Part shown: positions 11,153 through 23,604 of the stretch, one piece after another
Layout: the number at the start of each line of letters is the position of its first letter
Numbering within the stretch: the stretch's first letter is position 1
DNA from: Nissolia schottii
Taxonomy: Eukaryota; Streptophyta; Magnoliopsida; Fabales; Fabaceae
Direction: 5' to 3'
Assembly (NCBI GenBank): GCA_003254905.1
Contig: QANU01035109.1
Coordinates: 34,326 to 98,325, forward strand
Length of the DNA stretch: 64,000 bases
Position numbers and translations under genes: made by a program
Notes under the pieces: model-generated
The model's database searches: none
What the model saw: only the letters and a program-made list of their open reading frames with translations
What the model was told of the DNA's origin: nothing

Positions 11153-11682
11153 NNNNNNNNNNNNNNNNNNNNNNNNNNNNNNNNNNNNNNNNNNNNNNNN
11201 NNNNNNNNNNNNNNNNNNNNNNNNNNNNNNNNNNNNNNNNNNNNNNNNNNNNNNNNNNNNNNNNNNNNNNNNNNNNNNNNNNNNNNNNNNNNNNNNNNNN
11301 NNNNNNNNNNNNNNNNNNNNNNNNNNNNNNNNNNNNNNNNNNNNNNNNNNNNNNNNNNNNNNNNNNNNNNNNNNNNNNNNNNNNNNNNNNNNNNNNNNNN
11401 NNNNNNNNNNNNNNNNNNNNNNNNNNNNNNNNNNNNNNNNNNNNNNNNNNNNNNNNNNNNNNNNNNNNNNNNNNNNNNNNNNNNNNNNNNNNNNNNNNNN
11501 NNNNNNNNNNNNNNNNNNNNNNNNNNNNNNNNNNNNNNNNNNNNNNNNNNNNNNNNNNNNNNNNNNNNNNNNNNNNNNNNNNNNNNNNNNNNNNNNNNNN
11601 NNNNNNNNNNNNNNNNNNNNNNNNNNNNNNNNNNNNNNNNNNNNNNNNNNNNNNNNNNNNNNNNNNNNNNNNNNNNNNNNNN
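11153..11682. other. Assembly gap (530 N)
   Basis: Run of N of 530 positions. Content unknown; the left flank is a CCCGACCCG-type repeat. Confidence 0.99.
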
Positions 11683-11956
11683 ATAACTCCAAAACTTTTC
11701 CCTTCACGTCTTAACAGACTTCCCTGTAGATTTTTCTTTTTTCTGGGTCGCATGCTTTTAAAAGTAACATCTCTTTTATAAGAGAGTCTAATCTATGCCA
11801 CAATACTATATATACTCTATTGATCACTCAAGTGAAACATTGGCCATGCAAATAGGAGGATATATTGTACAAAACCAGCCATTGCTTTGCACCCAATACC
11901 AGTCTCAAACCCACAAAAGAATCCATATACTTTTTCAAAGATTTTTTTATTTTTTG

Positions 11957-14900
11957 CTAACAAAATTCTTTGAAACTCATGTCCTTTTGAGTCCATCCGT
12001 TGACTTTAGCCAATCTGCATGATTGCTCAACGAACAGTGAATAGGTCGATGACCTTTCCCAAGGGACAATCGCAAAATCATCGAAGAACTCGTTCATTCC
12101 TCCAGCCAGGAGCTGCCAAACCAAAGCACCTGATCCAGAGCCTTTCTTCTTTGCCGATTTGTAGGTTATGTCTAGAATCGTTCTGTACATCTTTTCGCGG
12201 TCGGACAGCAAAAAGTTTTTGACTGTGTCTGATAATCCGTATTCGGAGAACAAGACCGGCTTATTCAATACCTTCTCACCATCTTCAATGTGAGATAGCA
12301 TCCACTTTGAGACGAATTTCATGTAGAGTTCAAAATCTTGCTCATGAAACCTTGCAATAGTTTAAAAGATAATTAAATAAAGGGCAAAAGAGATAGCTAT
12401 CTGAACCTATTGAAAAGAAGATTTAGAATGTAACACTCCTGAATACAAATCAGAAGACAGATCCTAAAGGGCAAGACAAAATTTCAATGAATTGTTGCTG
12501 AGATAGTAAATCACATAAAGACAATAACTCGAGAAACTCAAAGCAGACAATGTTCCTCCCTCCAGGTGGATATCTCTGGAATTTCTTGTTAGAAATAAAG
12601 TATTTAACAAAATCCTTATCCCTGTTATATCTTAAAATTAATACAATATGTCACATCACATCTTAGAATATTAAAGATTATCCTATATAGTCTCTTAGAA
12701 TTTGTTTTCATAGTAACTTTTATTTCGCGATTTCTCTCCTTATTTAACTACGATTAGGAGTGCAGAATTATTAAATGGCGACAAGTGTTTTGTCTCTTGT
12801 ATCACACCACATCACATCAAAATACATCATCAATATATTTTCGCTTTTCTTCTTTTCCTACCTAAATCAATAATCTCTCAGAAACTTCTGTAGTTTATTT
12901 CCTTTTCTTAAGACTAGGAAAATACAAAGCCACAGAGATAGCAGTCATGCAATGCTTACCAGTGGTCAGGGTAGATGTGAACAGAGGTGAAATCAATATT
13001 TGAGGTTTTGGAGTTCCTAATAAAATCAGATCCAAGTCTGGATGCCCACTCCTCAGGGTTGACGGTCAAACGCTTCGGATCATTCGGACCATAAAAGCCT
13101 TCAAGCCCAATAGTCACCAGATGGTTCTTGTCGATCAATTTGACAAAAGCTGACATTTCTTCTATCCAATCCTGCAATGCAAAGCCAATTAATTGAATTG
13201 TATACTCAGATATATATGCACAAGAAATAGTAACACACCACTACCATTTACTTTCCCTACCGAACTCAGCGAAAAAGGAACTATGATCACCTACAACTCT
13301 CACTTTTCTGTGAATTTGGATGGAACAGTGAAAGTAAACATCTTGTTTTATTTAAGTTACTCAAGTTGAAAGGGTTCAAGAATTTTGCACACATTTCCCA
13401 ACAGAGATGTAAAATTTACAGTATCAGAATGAGAATCAGAAAAAAACAAAAAAAACAAAAAAAACACAACAACGGGGAGAGAAGAGACAGAAAAACTCAG
13501 TTTGTACATGATAATTCATCAAATAAGAATATCTAAGAATATCAATTAGAGGAAAAGGAAATTCAAAATTTTCAAGTATTTCTTTCAATTTTAAATTAGT
13601 CATTATTGCTCACACAAATTTTCTGTAAATATTTGAATGGTTTAGACTTAGAGCACAGGTACAGGACTTACTTGGAGAGTGTCGCCAGAAGGATCAGTCA
13701 TGCACCGAGGTTCATTGATTAATTCCCAGCCAAAAATGGTGGGGTCATTTCTATATTCAATTCCAGTAATAGTATTCTTCCTTGTCAGAATAGTCTGTGG
13801 ACAATTTGATAAGAGACAATTAATTTATCTAAGAGCAGTCTCAAAGGCTGCAAATCAAAATGCCAGCAAAACAAAAGACAGAGAGGGTTAGCGATCCAAA
13901 GAAATAGGACCGCAGATAATCATTATTTTGAACAGGCATGTAGGAAACAAAAGCTTCATGCATTAACAACAGGCATGGAAGAACAACGAGTCCATCATAC
14001 AATACAATGATTCCAAAATTTCGTCCTTTATTCCCTATTTGAAAATTATAAAAAATTTGATCTTAACCATTAAAAAATCCTTACTATAAATGGATTTAAT
14101 GGAAATTTGGTTTTTGATAGAGTCCAACGGTGTTGTTTGAGTCATCGATAAGGGTATCGTTCCACAAGTTTCAAATTTAGTATACAAAAGAAAACAGAAA
14201 GATACTCAATGAAGCTTCGGAAATAAGATTTCATCTTTTAATAAAGAAAAAAGAAAGTTTTGCAGACAGGGCTACACTGATACAGTGATGATTCAGCCCA
14301 GTATGCAGTGGCAGAACATTTCTCTGTCAATACTCAATATGCCACCTGCTTGTCCACTTCTATACAAATCTCAAGACAATAACATCAAAATGTTGGGGCT
14401 ACTAAGTTTAGGCATCATAAGAGGCATACCAGTACAACAGCATTATCACTAAGCTTGTGTGGAAGTGTAAAGTCAAAAGGATAGACATATCATAATACCT
14501 TTATGTAACTCCTGAAATAACTGCGGATTGACGGATCATAGAAGAAAGAATCATTAGATGAGCTTAACCCGACCCCTTCTTGCCATGCCCATTTGACATA
14601 TTGAGTCTTCCCGCCATACGCATGCAAGTTATTCACTAGGCTAAGGAGCAGCCTGATTCCATTTCGCCTTGCTTCTACTATAACATAGTCCAAGGCCTGT
14701 CACCCAACCAAATCCTCAGAAATTTGTCAAAGAACAATGCTAAATAGTAAACAATTTTCTTACTGAATGGACCAAAAGGATTATCAATAATTCAACATTT
14801 TTCATTTCTCAGGCATGATGGAGAGACAGATACAGCAAGACACAAATCTCTAAGGCAATCATCATAAACTTCTAAAGGACTAAAAAGCATGTATTGAAAG

Positions 14901-15965
14901 TTTCACAACTTGATAAGCACACATAAACCTCTCAATTTTGGCATGCCAATTATAAGCTGATTCCACAAACACCATTTCCGGCAAAAGTTCCGCACGTGAT
15001 AGATTAAAGATGGAGAAAGGGGGAGAGATTGGAATTGGACACGACTGTAGAGGCATACAAGCGAACAAAACAAATCAAAAAGAGACGAACCGCTTGTCTC
15101 TTTTTGTCTGTATCCTGGCAAAACAATATTATCACTTTCCAAGAACAATGGTAAACAAGGCCACAACATTAATCCCTGCACCAACAAGCATGCCATGGCT
15201 CATGTCGTATTTTTACAAATCTCCACTTTTAAAAGATCTTTCCACAAATTTTGCTCCCATGTACCCCAAAGAATCTCATCAATTACATACATACAAACCA
15301 AATTTTAGGAACCTCCAGACATAAAACCTCAATTTCAGGGCAAAAGAACAAAATGTGAATGAGAAGGCACTGGAGAAAAGGTAAATCCAAAAGAGAACAA
15401 GACCGAATTAGCATACATACCACTACCAGACAGTGATCAAAATCTAACTATGTCGGTAACAGGCAACAGCCATCAAGCATACAAATAACAAAAAAAATAA
15501 AAAAGACATCAAAACAAAAAAAAAACATGATGAATTCTAGGAGGAACAACATACAACCAAAAAGAAAAAAAAGCATGTAAAAACGACAACTCTATAATTA
15601 GATACCTTGAAAGCTTGCTCATTGAACACACCAGGTGAAGTCTGAAGGGCATTGTAGTCACCATCATTGAACGCCCAAGTTCTGCAAACAGTGAGCCCCA
15701 TCTTGGCCCCAGCTTTCAGCATCTCACGCACCCTCGGCCTCGAATATCCGTCCACAGATTGCACCATTAACCAGTAAGAGTTCCACCCATTGATGTAGAA
15801 AGCTCTTCCATCCACCACAAACTGTGTCCCATTCCTCTCCACAAAGGACAATTCGGGTTCTTCCTCGAAACGAAACCTTATGTCCCCAAAAGACATGTAA
15901 ATGAAAAGCACCAGCGATGCGAAACCGAAAATGGGGTAGAACAAGCCATTCCCAGCAGCTACCAT
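11957..15965 (-). CDS. Mannan endo-1,4-beta-mannosidase (GH5 subfamily 7), five exons
   Basis: Secretory-pathway enzyme that cleaves internal beta-1,4 links of mannan in the wall. Exons on the minus strand: 15965-15606, 14696-14499, 13794-13672, 13171-12960 and 12350-11957; all introns are GT-AG. Together they encode 428 residues ending at TAG 11957-11959. A hydrophobic N-terminal anchor covers residues about 9-27. GH5 features: [23 protein letters not shown], catalytic acid/base Glu in WELINEP (E214) and nucleophile Glu in [11 protein letters not shown] (E334), followed by [11 protein letters not shown]. Both catalytic residues are present and the frame is open across all junctions. The N terminus (signal anchor ending near YMSFGD) recalls the MAN2/MAN5 branch of Arabidopsis; the paralogue assignment is tentative. 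Start chosen at ATG 15965, the first in-frame Met ahead of the anchor. Confidence 0.93.
12351..12959 (-). other. Fourth intron of the mannanase gene, AT-rich
   Basis: 609-bp intron. Its middle (about 12575-12860) begins TGTTAGAAATAAAG and reads like LTR or repeat sequence, but no matching end or target duplication was found, so no element is called. Confidence 0.3.
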
Positions 15966-16500
15966 ATTTCTGTACAGGAAATATTTTTTTGGAGGATTAA
16001 CCAGAGAAATTCAATGGATTGAGGAGATCACGGGGTACCCTTTTGGCTCTATATCCAAAGGGTCACTGTTTTGTTTCCACCAGATTATGATTTCTGAACC
16101 TCGCCCTCTGGGCCCAGATGTGAATGTGACTGTTCCTGACACCCCAAATGGCTAAAATGTTTAGATCTCTCTATTTCTATTTGGGAAGATTGTGAATGGA
16201 GCTGAAAGGAATGAACTTTATTAACCTGAGTGAACAAAGATTGAAGCTTTTGGACAATGCTGAAGAGCTGGTTTAATAAGGGGATTTTTATGGGCAAGGT
16301 TATAGAAGGAAGTGATTGTTGGTTCATGAAAATGGGGTCATGGGGAATGCTGTTTGTGATCTTGAGGTTCCACCACCACCACATGAGGAAATAGAAGGGG
16401 AAAACATAAAAAGGAAGAAACTGAAAAGGACTCACATGACTAGGTTTAAGGACAAAGAAAAAAAAGGAAAGGGAAGATGATTGCGTTGGGTGAGATGTGT
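15966..16500 (-). promoter_or_regulatory. Upstream/leader region of the mannanase gene
   Basis: Less AT-rich than its flanks. On the minus strand it contains a minimal ATG-TGA and a longer upstream reading frame (about 100 residues from an ATG before a run of four Trp codons). It is not recognisable as a protein family and is more likely leader sequence. The transcription start is not visible. Confidence 0.35.
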
Positions 16501-18687
16501 GGGGTGAGATGTTAGTATCAGAATGTCAAAAGTTGCTTGGAATTGGATCTGGGAAGGAAGGGGTACCTTTCTTCAGTTTCTAATATTTTAAGGAACAGTC
16601 TGGTTTCAGTAACTGTGGGCCTCAACTTGTGATGTTATCTATTCAAGTCTTGTTCATCTTCACCAAATTAAAACCCAAATAAACACAAAAGAAAAAACAA
16701 TGATAAATTTAGAGAGATAAAATGTTTTTTATGCTGAGTTATTTGTAATGAATAACATGTGTATAGGTAGAATGTACCATACAAGAGAAGTTTAAATAAC
16801 ACAACTTTTATGTATTATTTATGCAAGAAAATTATATAGTTTTTTTTTTTTTAATTCTGAAAATATTTATGACAAAAGATCAGTAACAACGAGAGGAACC
16901 GAAAAGTATGGGGCTACCTCAAACCAAACCGCAGAACGAGAAACTAAAGCTGACTTAGCTAAGTGGTTCATCATGGGAATGCATTGTGTAATTTTTACAT
17001 GATGATAAGATCATGTCTAATTTTTACTTATGACAATTGAAAATGGAAAAAAAAAAAAAAACGAAGCATCAGATGAAATATCCTGAGCTGTAAAACCCGA
17101 GTGAAATAAGCTTCTCCCTTCAGTCAGTCTCTTGATGACACTGCTAGAATCTCCTTCCATAAGAATATATATCAGTATATCATGAAAATGTTTTGTTTTA
17201 ATCATAATTATCTCAAAACCAATGTTTTGTTCAAATAGTTTGACGTTTATTTCTAATTTTATAATTAAAAAATATTGCTATCAAAAGAGTTTTATTCTAT
17301 AATGAAATTGGATCCTCTAAAATTAAAATATTAGTAATTTAAATGAAAAAAAATTGTAATTGATGATTAACATAGTCAAAACTTTAGAACGAAAATCTAT
17401 CGAATTAATGTTGAAAAAGAGAAAGAAAATTACTTCAAAGTATTTTTAGGTGTAATGGTCCAAAGAGTTCGCATTAAAAGTGATATATATTTTTTTAAAA
17501 AATATTATATGTATAATAATTTTTAGACAATTTATAAATTATTTTTTCATAAAAACATGAGTCACACCATAAAAAAAATATGAAATATGTTAAGACTCAT
17601 ATTTTTGTAAAAATGTTATCTATCTATTATCTTAAGGTTATTGTACCTATAGCATTCGTAGTTAACAAAATCTTTCGGACCAAGCTTGTTGATCAGCGGA
17701 TGTTGGCATATTCCACGTGGAAAGCCACTTCATGCTGAGACAATTTGGACAGCGACCTCTTTCCTCTATATGTTAATACCACAACTAGCATGAAATTCTT
17801 TTGACATTTTTTGTTTGTTTGTTTACATTAGTTCCCAGAAAAAGGAGAGCTAATATATAATTCATTGGATCTCAGTGTAGGTTTGATAATTAGAATAATT
17901 GAGCACTTTAACATGACAATTATCCTCTAGCCTTTGAGGTCAGCACATTTAAATCATGGTTACTTTTGTAGTTCAAATTATACTATAATTGTGATTTTAT
18001 TTGGAATGATTAACTGCTTTCGGTAAGTATTAATGGCTCAAATTTCGTCGTGCTTTGCTGGTATGCATGCAATGAATCGATCTGTCATCTACTTCAGGAA
18101 AAAGATGCAAGCAATGAGTATCACAATGACACCATAAGTATGTTAGGTTAGGGTTTAATATCAAACTTGAGCATAGCCTCTTATCTAGGTTTATTTTTCG
18201 TGTTTGGTCAGATTCTTTTTTCTTTTTTTGGGTAATATCATAATGGTAAACTATTTTATGTCTACAAATCTGACCAAATGTTTGAGTGTGAGAAAGTGTA
18301 TTAGAGACTTGTATTGCATTAAAAGATAAGACTTAGTTAAATTTTATAAGTGCGATACATCGCTTACCCTTTAAGTTAACTTAATAGAATTGAGTTAGGT
18401 CACTCAATTATCTATTAATTTCACAATATATGTTACAAATCAAATAACAAACAGATTAAGGCAAACAAAAATAAGACTAGAAAATAGTATAAACATATGT
18501 AAGTAGAAAAAATTACTTTTGTATAAAAAATATATTTATATTAATAGAATTAGTACTACACTTATTCTCTTTCTTAAGATTAAGAAGTGTAAATAGAAGA
18601 AAATAATTAATGCTACATAAATATCATAATTAAACAAATATTTTGAAGCACTAAAATAAAATGACGGATTTTGTGAAACAAAGATAG
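16501..18687. other. Intergenic, no feature supported
   Basis: AT-rich. No credible gene, RNA or bounded repeat was found. Confidence 0.5.
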
Positions 18688-18689
18688 TA

Positions 18690-18965
18690 CTCCCTGCATC
18701 CACAAATTAATACGAGTCTTTTAAGATCTTTTCACTTTGTTAAGAAATCATTAATATTACACAAGTATTGAAAAGATTTATATTGATTAGATAAATTTAT
18801 CCTTTTGATTTTTCTCAAATTCTCTTTATTAAAATTTTCCCCTCTATTAAATAAAGGTAAAACATGAAAATAAATAATTAATACTACATTGAAATTATAA
18901 AATGACAAATATTTGCGGACAATTTTTTTTTTCTAAAAAGACTTTTTATTTCTGGACCGAGGGAG
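18690..18965. mobile_element. Stowaway-type MITE (Tc1/mariner), 276 bp
   Basis: The left terminus is CTCCCTGCATCCACAAATTA; the right terminus, reverse complemented, is CTCCCTCGGTCCAGAAATAA. Both continue into AGTCTTTT. This matches the known Stowaway end CTCCCTCCGT. TA dinucleotides at 18688-18689 and 18966-18967 form the expected target duplication. Non-coding interior. Confidence 0.9.
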
Positions 18966-18967
18966 TA

Positions 18968-19508
18968 TAAACTTAATAGAAAAACCATTTTGATTTAAAA
19001 ATAACATTAAAGTAGTACTAGTGTTTCAATAAATAAGAAGGAGAAAAACATTGATGATTGATGATGTTAGCAGTTACTAAGAGAGAGAGGCATCTATTTC
19101 TTCAATTAATGAAGCATTTAATTACCAAAAATGATTCTTAACTTAATAAATTAAGAAAAGACAAAAACAAAAGAGTGAGATTTGCTAACTTCACCCTTTT
19201 AATTGAAAGACATCATTTCTTATAAATAATGTAATTAGCACTAATTACACTTAAGGTGTGTTAACATTGTACTTCATCTCAAAGTATGTGTAAAATTGTA
19301 TTCCACTAATAAGTTTTTTATTGTGACTGACCACTAATATGTATCAATTCAAAGTCTTTCCTTGGTGAGTTCTGCTTTGCAATGGGGCCAAAGTTTATTA
19401 CCAGTTTATTTATGGTTTAAGTTAGTAGTTGTTATGGGATAAAATCCCGAACCCAAAAGGCCTAATAAGCTAAGGTCCAATATGACACGTGCGAACTATG
19501 AACACGAT
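18968..19508. other. Intergenic, nothing firmly recognised
   Basis: AT-rich. The last 80 bp (from about 19428, TGTTATGGGATAAAATCCC) resemble an LTR edge of another family, but no partner was found. Confidence 0.3.
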
Positions 19509-20510
19509 GTCACGTCCCAACTTAGGACGTAACCGCACATAAGGCTAATGTCCTACGAAAGCACTGACATGACATACTAAACATGTAAAATAAATTCAAC
19601 TAGTATATAAATAAATAAATATTATCTGATTCATTAATTGATAATTGAAAAACTGTTTACATAATTGTACTGAATATAAATGATTTTACAAATAATCATG
19701 TCTGAAGTAAAGTCTATGAAACTATCATGGATCCTGCCCTAGGTGTCTGGAGCATGACTATAACTACTCGGTAGTCCCCACTGCAAAGCAAAGCTTACCA
19801 CTGATATCTGGAATCCTCGCTCACTGGACGAGGGGATTGCTCTCATTATCCTCAACCAAATCTGAAAAATGGTTTGATAAAGAGGTGAGTTGTCAATTCA
19901 GTGATGGGTACCTCGGTACCACACACATAGCAAGTAATGCAGACAATGTCACGGCATATGCATACCTACATATATATAACTGAAGAAACAAGTACAATAG
20001 CAAATATATTACATAACTGCATACATTGAATGGTTTAACGAACTGCACATATACTAAACAAATTGCATATACTGAAATAAATTGATTAAACTGGATAACT
20101 GGATAACTGCTGGATAAACTAAACTAATAACTGAAAATTGTACGTATACCCACATCCCTGGCGGAGGGGCACTATTCAAGGGAGCCTGGCACTCAACCTC
20201 ACCTCACCAAGATGAATTTTGATGGTTTCGATATGCACGCAACTCGGATGCCTGAGATGGTACGCATACCCTAAGTCCGAGGAGCTTGGCACTCAAGGAT
20301 CTGATAAGGCACGCATGCCGTAACTATGGAGCCTGGCACTCATAAACTGGCACGGGCACACATGATAAGGCACGCATGCCGTAACTATGGAGCCTGGCAC
20401 TCATAAACTGGCACGGGCACACATGAGGTAACTGGTGGGTCTGGTATACTAGTTCATGGAAGACTTTGAATAGGCCATGCTATCTTAATCATAATCTTTC
20501 AAACCTTAAG
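19509..20510 (-). mobile_element. Ty3/gypsy-type LTR fragment (fossil)
   Basis: Begins TGTCACGTCCCAACTTAGG. It is related in opposite orientation to the fragment ending at 34821, which has the matching AAGTTGGGGCGTGACA edge; the two share several further landmarks over the first hundred bases. The far end is lost. The body carries recurring CCTGGCACTCA and CTGGCACGGGCAC motifs. Broken, non-coding, no target duplication recovered. Confidence 0.6.
20303..20424. repeat. 61-bp tandem repeat, two copies
   Basis: Copies start at 20303 and 20364 with GATAAGGCACGCATGCCGTA and run through the CTGGCACGGGCACACAT block. They appear identical, so this is a recent duplication inside an old LTR fragment. 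Confidence 0.85.
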
Positions 20511-20928
20511 AGTGGGGATATGCTTTGCTTTCTTTCTTTTTATTCAAGTGTATTCAACTTATCTTGTCAACTCATATTCTCATGACATTTTTTATTTTCC
20601 ATGAACCAACAAACTCAATCAACATTACACACAGAAACTGGCTGTTAATCGACAAAATGATCCTAACCAAACCAATTAATTGCCAAAATCATATCTGGTC
20701 CTGCATCACTTTCTTTATGGATTTAAGTTCATTCCTTTCAAACTAGCTAGTAACGAATGTAAGAGTGTCTTTTGTGGGAGAAGCCCATAATGTTTTCAGT
20801 ATTTATATTTTCTTAGGCGGCTTTCATTTACGAGGGAGATGGTCTCTACTGAGGATTTAGCCTAATGTAAACACCGTTAGAGCTCTTTTACACAACTTTA
20901 AATGTAAATATTGTATATTGTAAATAGT

Positions 20929-21409
20929 GTTAAATAAATTTTTGTTCCCTAATAAAATGTGAATTTTGATTTTGCACCATATTAAAAAAAATTTGGTTTG
21001 AATCTTTGATAAAAAGAATTTGATTTTAGTCTTTGATTGGATCGTTAAAAGATGATGAAACATATGAAAATTAGGTGAGATTCACTATAATTTGGTTAAA
21101 TATAGTCAAACCAAATTTTAACTATTGTCAAACCGGTCAAATATGGTCAAACCGATTTGAACTATAGACATGTTTGACCATGATTTAAACTTTATTTGAC
21201 CATGTTTGGCAACAGTTAAAATTTGGTTTGACCATATTTGACCAAATTATAGTGGAACCTACCTAATTTCTGTCTGCCATGTCATTTTTTAATGATTCAG
21301 TTTAGCACAAGGGATTAAAACAAAATAAAAATAAAAATTATCGAAGACTCAAAAAAAAAGGTACAAAATTAGAATTCACAATTTATTAGGAGACAAAAAC
21401 TTATTTAAC
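20929..21409. mobile_element. Foldback MITE, about 480 bp with about 230-bp arms
   Basis: The left arm starts GTTAAATAAATTTTTGTTCC and the right arm, reverse complemented, starts GTTAAATAAGTTTTTGTCTC. Similarity continues through CTAATAAAATGTGAATT and AATTAGGT.AG.TTCACTAT to the AAACCAAATTTTAACT block near the centre (about 21165). The GGTTAAATA..TTTTTGTCCC type of end is common in plant Mutator-like MITEs. The right edge abuts a CT/TA microsatellite, which hides any target duplication. Confidence 0.8.
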
Positions 21410-21410
<1 letters not shown>

Positions 21411-21448
<38 letters not shown>

Positions 21449-21449
21449 A
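21411..21449. repeat. Compound (CT)n(AT)n microsatellite
   Basis: About ten CT units followed by about eight TA units, directly at the end of the foldback MITE. Confidence 0.9.
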
Positions 21450-21555
21450 GTTGTAAGAAAGATTTATTCTTATGTTTAGTTGACTTAATTTGAATTAAAT
21501 TAAATGAATTCCAATAAACTTCAAGTTATCATAGTTTATTTAAAAAAAAAAAAAA

Positions 21556-22082
21556 AGTTAATGTCCTGTTTGCCCCTTCACCATATTTTAGAGAGACAAA
21601 ATAGTTTCTCACCATTTAAAGTGAATTCATTAGTTTTTCACTATACCAAAAAAGAGATCCATTTATCCCTCAATTAAGTCATAATTTTTTAACTTGTTCA
21701 AAATGTACACATGTCCTATTAACTCGTCGAGCTGACTTTGCCACGTTGACATAAATTAGTATTGTTTTACTATAACCCTAACTCAAAATTTGAATCTAGC
21801 ATAGAAAATGAAGCAGTGCAAACTGCAAAGATGCATGGACCACAAAGATGCAGAGACATAGAAATAGATTCACAAGTACATCGCATGCTATTTTATATTA
21901 AGATCGAGTTAACAAAGCCAACTCAACAAGTCCATGGTCTGATATGCATTTTGAGCAAGTTAAAAAACTAAGTTAAACGATTAATGTGTCTTCTTTTTTA
22001 TATGGTAAGAAATTAATGTCTCATTTAAATGGTGTGAGACAATTTTATCCCAAAAATAGTGAGGGGGCAAATTGGACATTCC
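21556..22082. mobile_element. Second foldback MITE, about 525 bp with about 190-bp arms
   Basis: The left arm has AATGTCCTGTTTGCCCCTTC and the right arm, reverse complemented, has AATGTCCAATTTGCCCCCTC. The arms then share GAGACA.., CACCATTTAAA, TTTTTTAACTTG.TCAAAATG and a GAG.TGACTTTG/GAGTTGGCTTTG block. The centre (about 21755-21905) is unpaired. Non-coding. Confidence 0.75.
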
Positions 22083-23604
22083 AAAAAAAATAAAAAATAA
22101 AAAGAACATCGGCTTATATCATTAACGCATTCGATTATCCAAAGCAAACATAAGTGCTAGAAACATTTTGTTAATTAAAGTCTTTTCCGAGCATAAAGGC
22201 AAAGAGAAACTCATTAAAAAAAAATAATAATGGCAAAGAGAATGAGACCAAAAGGAGAATGATTCATAATTTTTCCCGACACATGCATGCCATTTACGCT
22301 AGAAAATTAATCATGAACAATAGGATCAACCTTCACTCACCAAGACATGGGTATGTATGCGCCTATTCTACAAAATTATACTTCATTTTTCCACGAGTAT
22401 AAAGCATTATATGATGATTAGCTTTCAGGATTGATATGTTCGTGCATAATTATACAATTTTTAGATTATTATTTTGCAAGAAGCTGGCTGTGGTCCATGC
22501 TTGTATTATAAAAACTACAATCAATGGCTTGGTGGAAGACATGTTTGGACAGTGTCTGATACTTATGTGTTTTCCCCCCTTACTTATGTGATTTTTTCTC
22601 AGCTTTCAGATATTCCCTTTTTTTTTTTAATTCCTTGAATTTAAAAAATATTTCATCTAAACATCATAAGGAACACAACTTGCGATTTTGAAATGTAACG
22701 AAATCGAAAGTCTCCAAAAGGCACAAATATAGTAGCACAAAAAACAAATATGTGAAAGCGTAACAAATGACACAAGGATCTAACATGGTTCAATGCCTTA
22801 AAGCCTACCTCCACGGGTAAATTGCAACAAACAAATATTTCACTAAAGAAATATAATGAAAATATAAAAGTGATCACACTCCACTCAAAACCCAAACCCC
22901 AAATATAACGAAAATACCTCAATATTTTTTCATCGGTATATACCTTAAATAATAAAATAATGAACAAACGAATTCTTCTCTGATAATTAAATGGTTTGGA
23001 ATGCCAATGTGAAGGTGTAATATGAGTCAAACACCTGAGCTCTATATATAGAGCTTCTGCACATAAATTTTCATATGAAATCATTAAACGATTTCACTTA
23101 GAAGTGCAATAAAGGTTGAATATTCAACTTGTGCATCGTCTAAAATAATTATGTGCACCAACTTTGGCAAACCTTGTGAAATGTATCACTTCAACCACAT
23201 TTAAAGACATTAACCAAAGTCCACAAGTGATTGAGAAATCCTATTCTCTATATGCTGAAAATAAGAAAGCAAGCCACCATTTCTACAAATCTCCACCTTG
23301 GCTTGATTTTTATTAAGCCACAAAATTTCAAAAATCGCCTTCTCCAAAATGCCTGGATAGGCATCCTCAGAAATGAACACTACCACTTGACAAAACAGGT
23401 ATCGGGCTCCACGAATCAGAATTGATGAAATCAATATTACCCTTAGTCCTATAAATGGATTTCCCTAACTTGACACTAGTTTGCTTTCCACAAACACGAA
23501 GTTTAACAAAGTCATGTATCACAAATTTCTGATAACTTAGAAAAGTCATGCTTGCTTGGCATAGGCATCTCTACCTCACTCATATGCCTCAAGCAAGTAG
23601 TATC

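Noticed and set aside
11100-11753. Long frames spanning the N run on both strands
   Set aside because: Almost all residues are unknown because they cover the 530-bp assembly gap.
12575-12860. Solo LTR in the fourth mannanase intron
   Set aside because: An LTR-like start (TGTTAGAAAT) exists, but no matching end and no target duplication could be found.
16085-16435. 116-residue minus-strand frame as a separate gene
   Set aside because: The first codon is GTG, there is no family likeness, and it sits in the probable leader of the mannanase gene.
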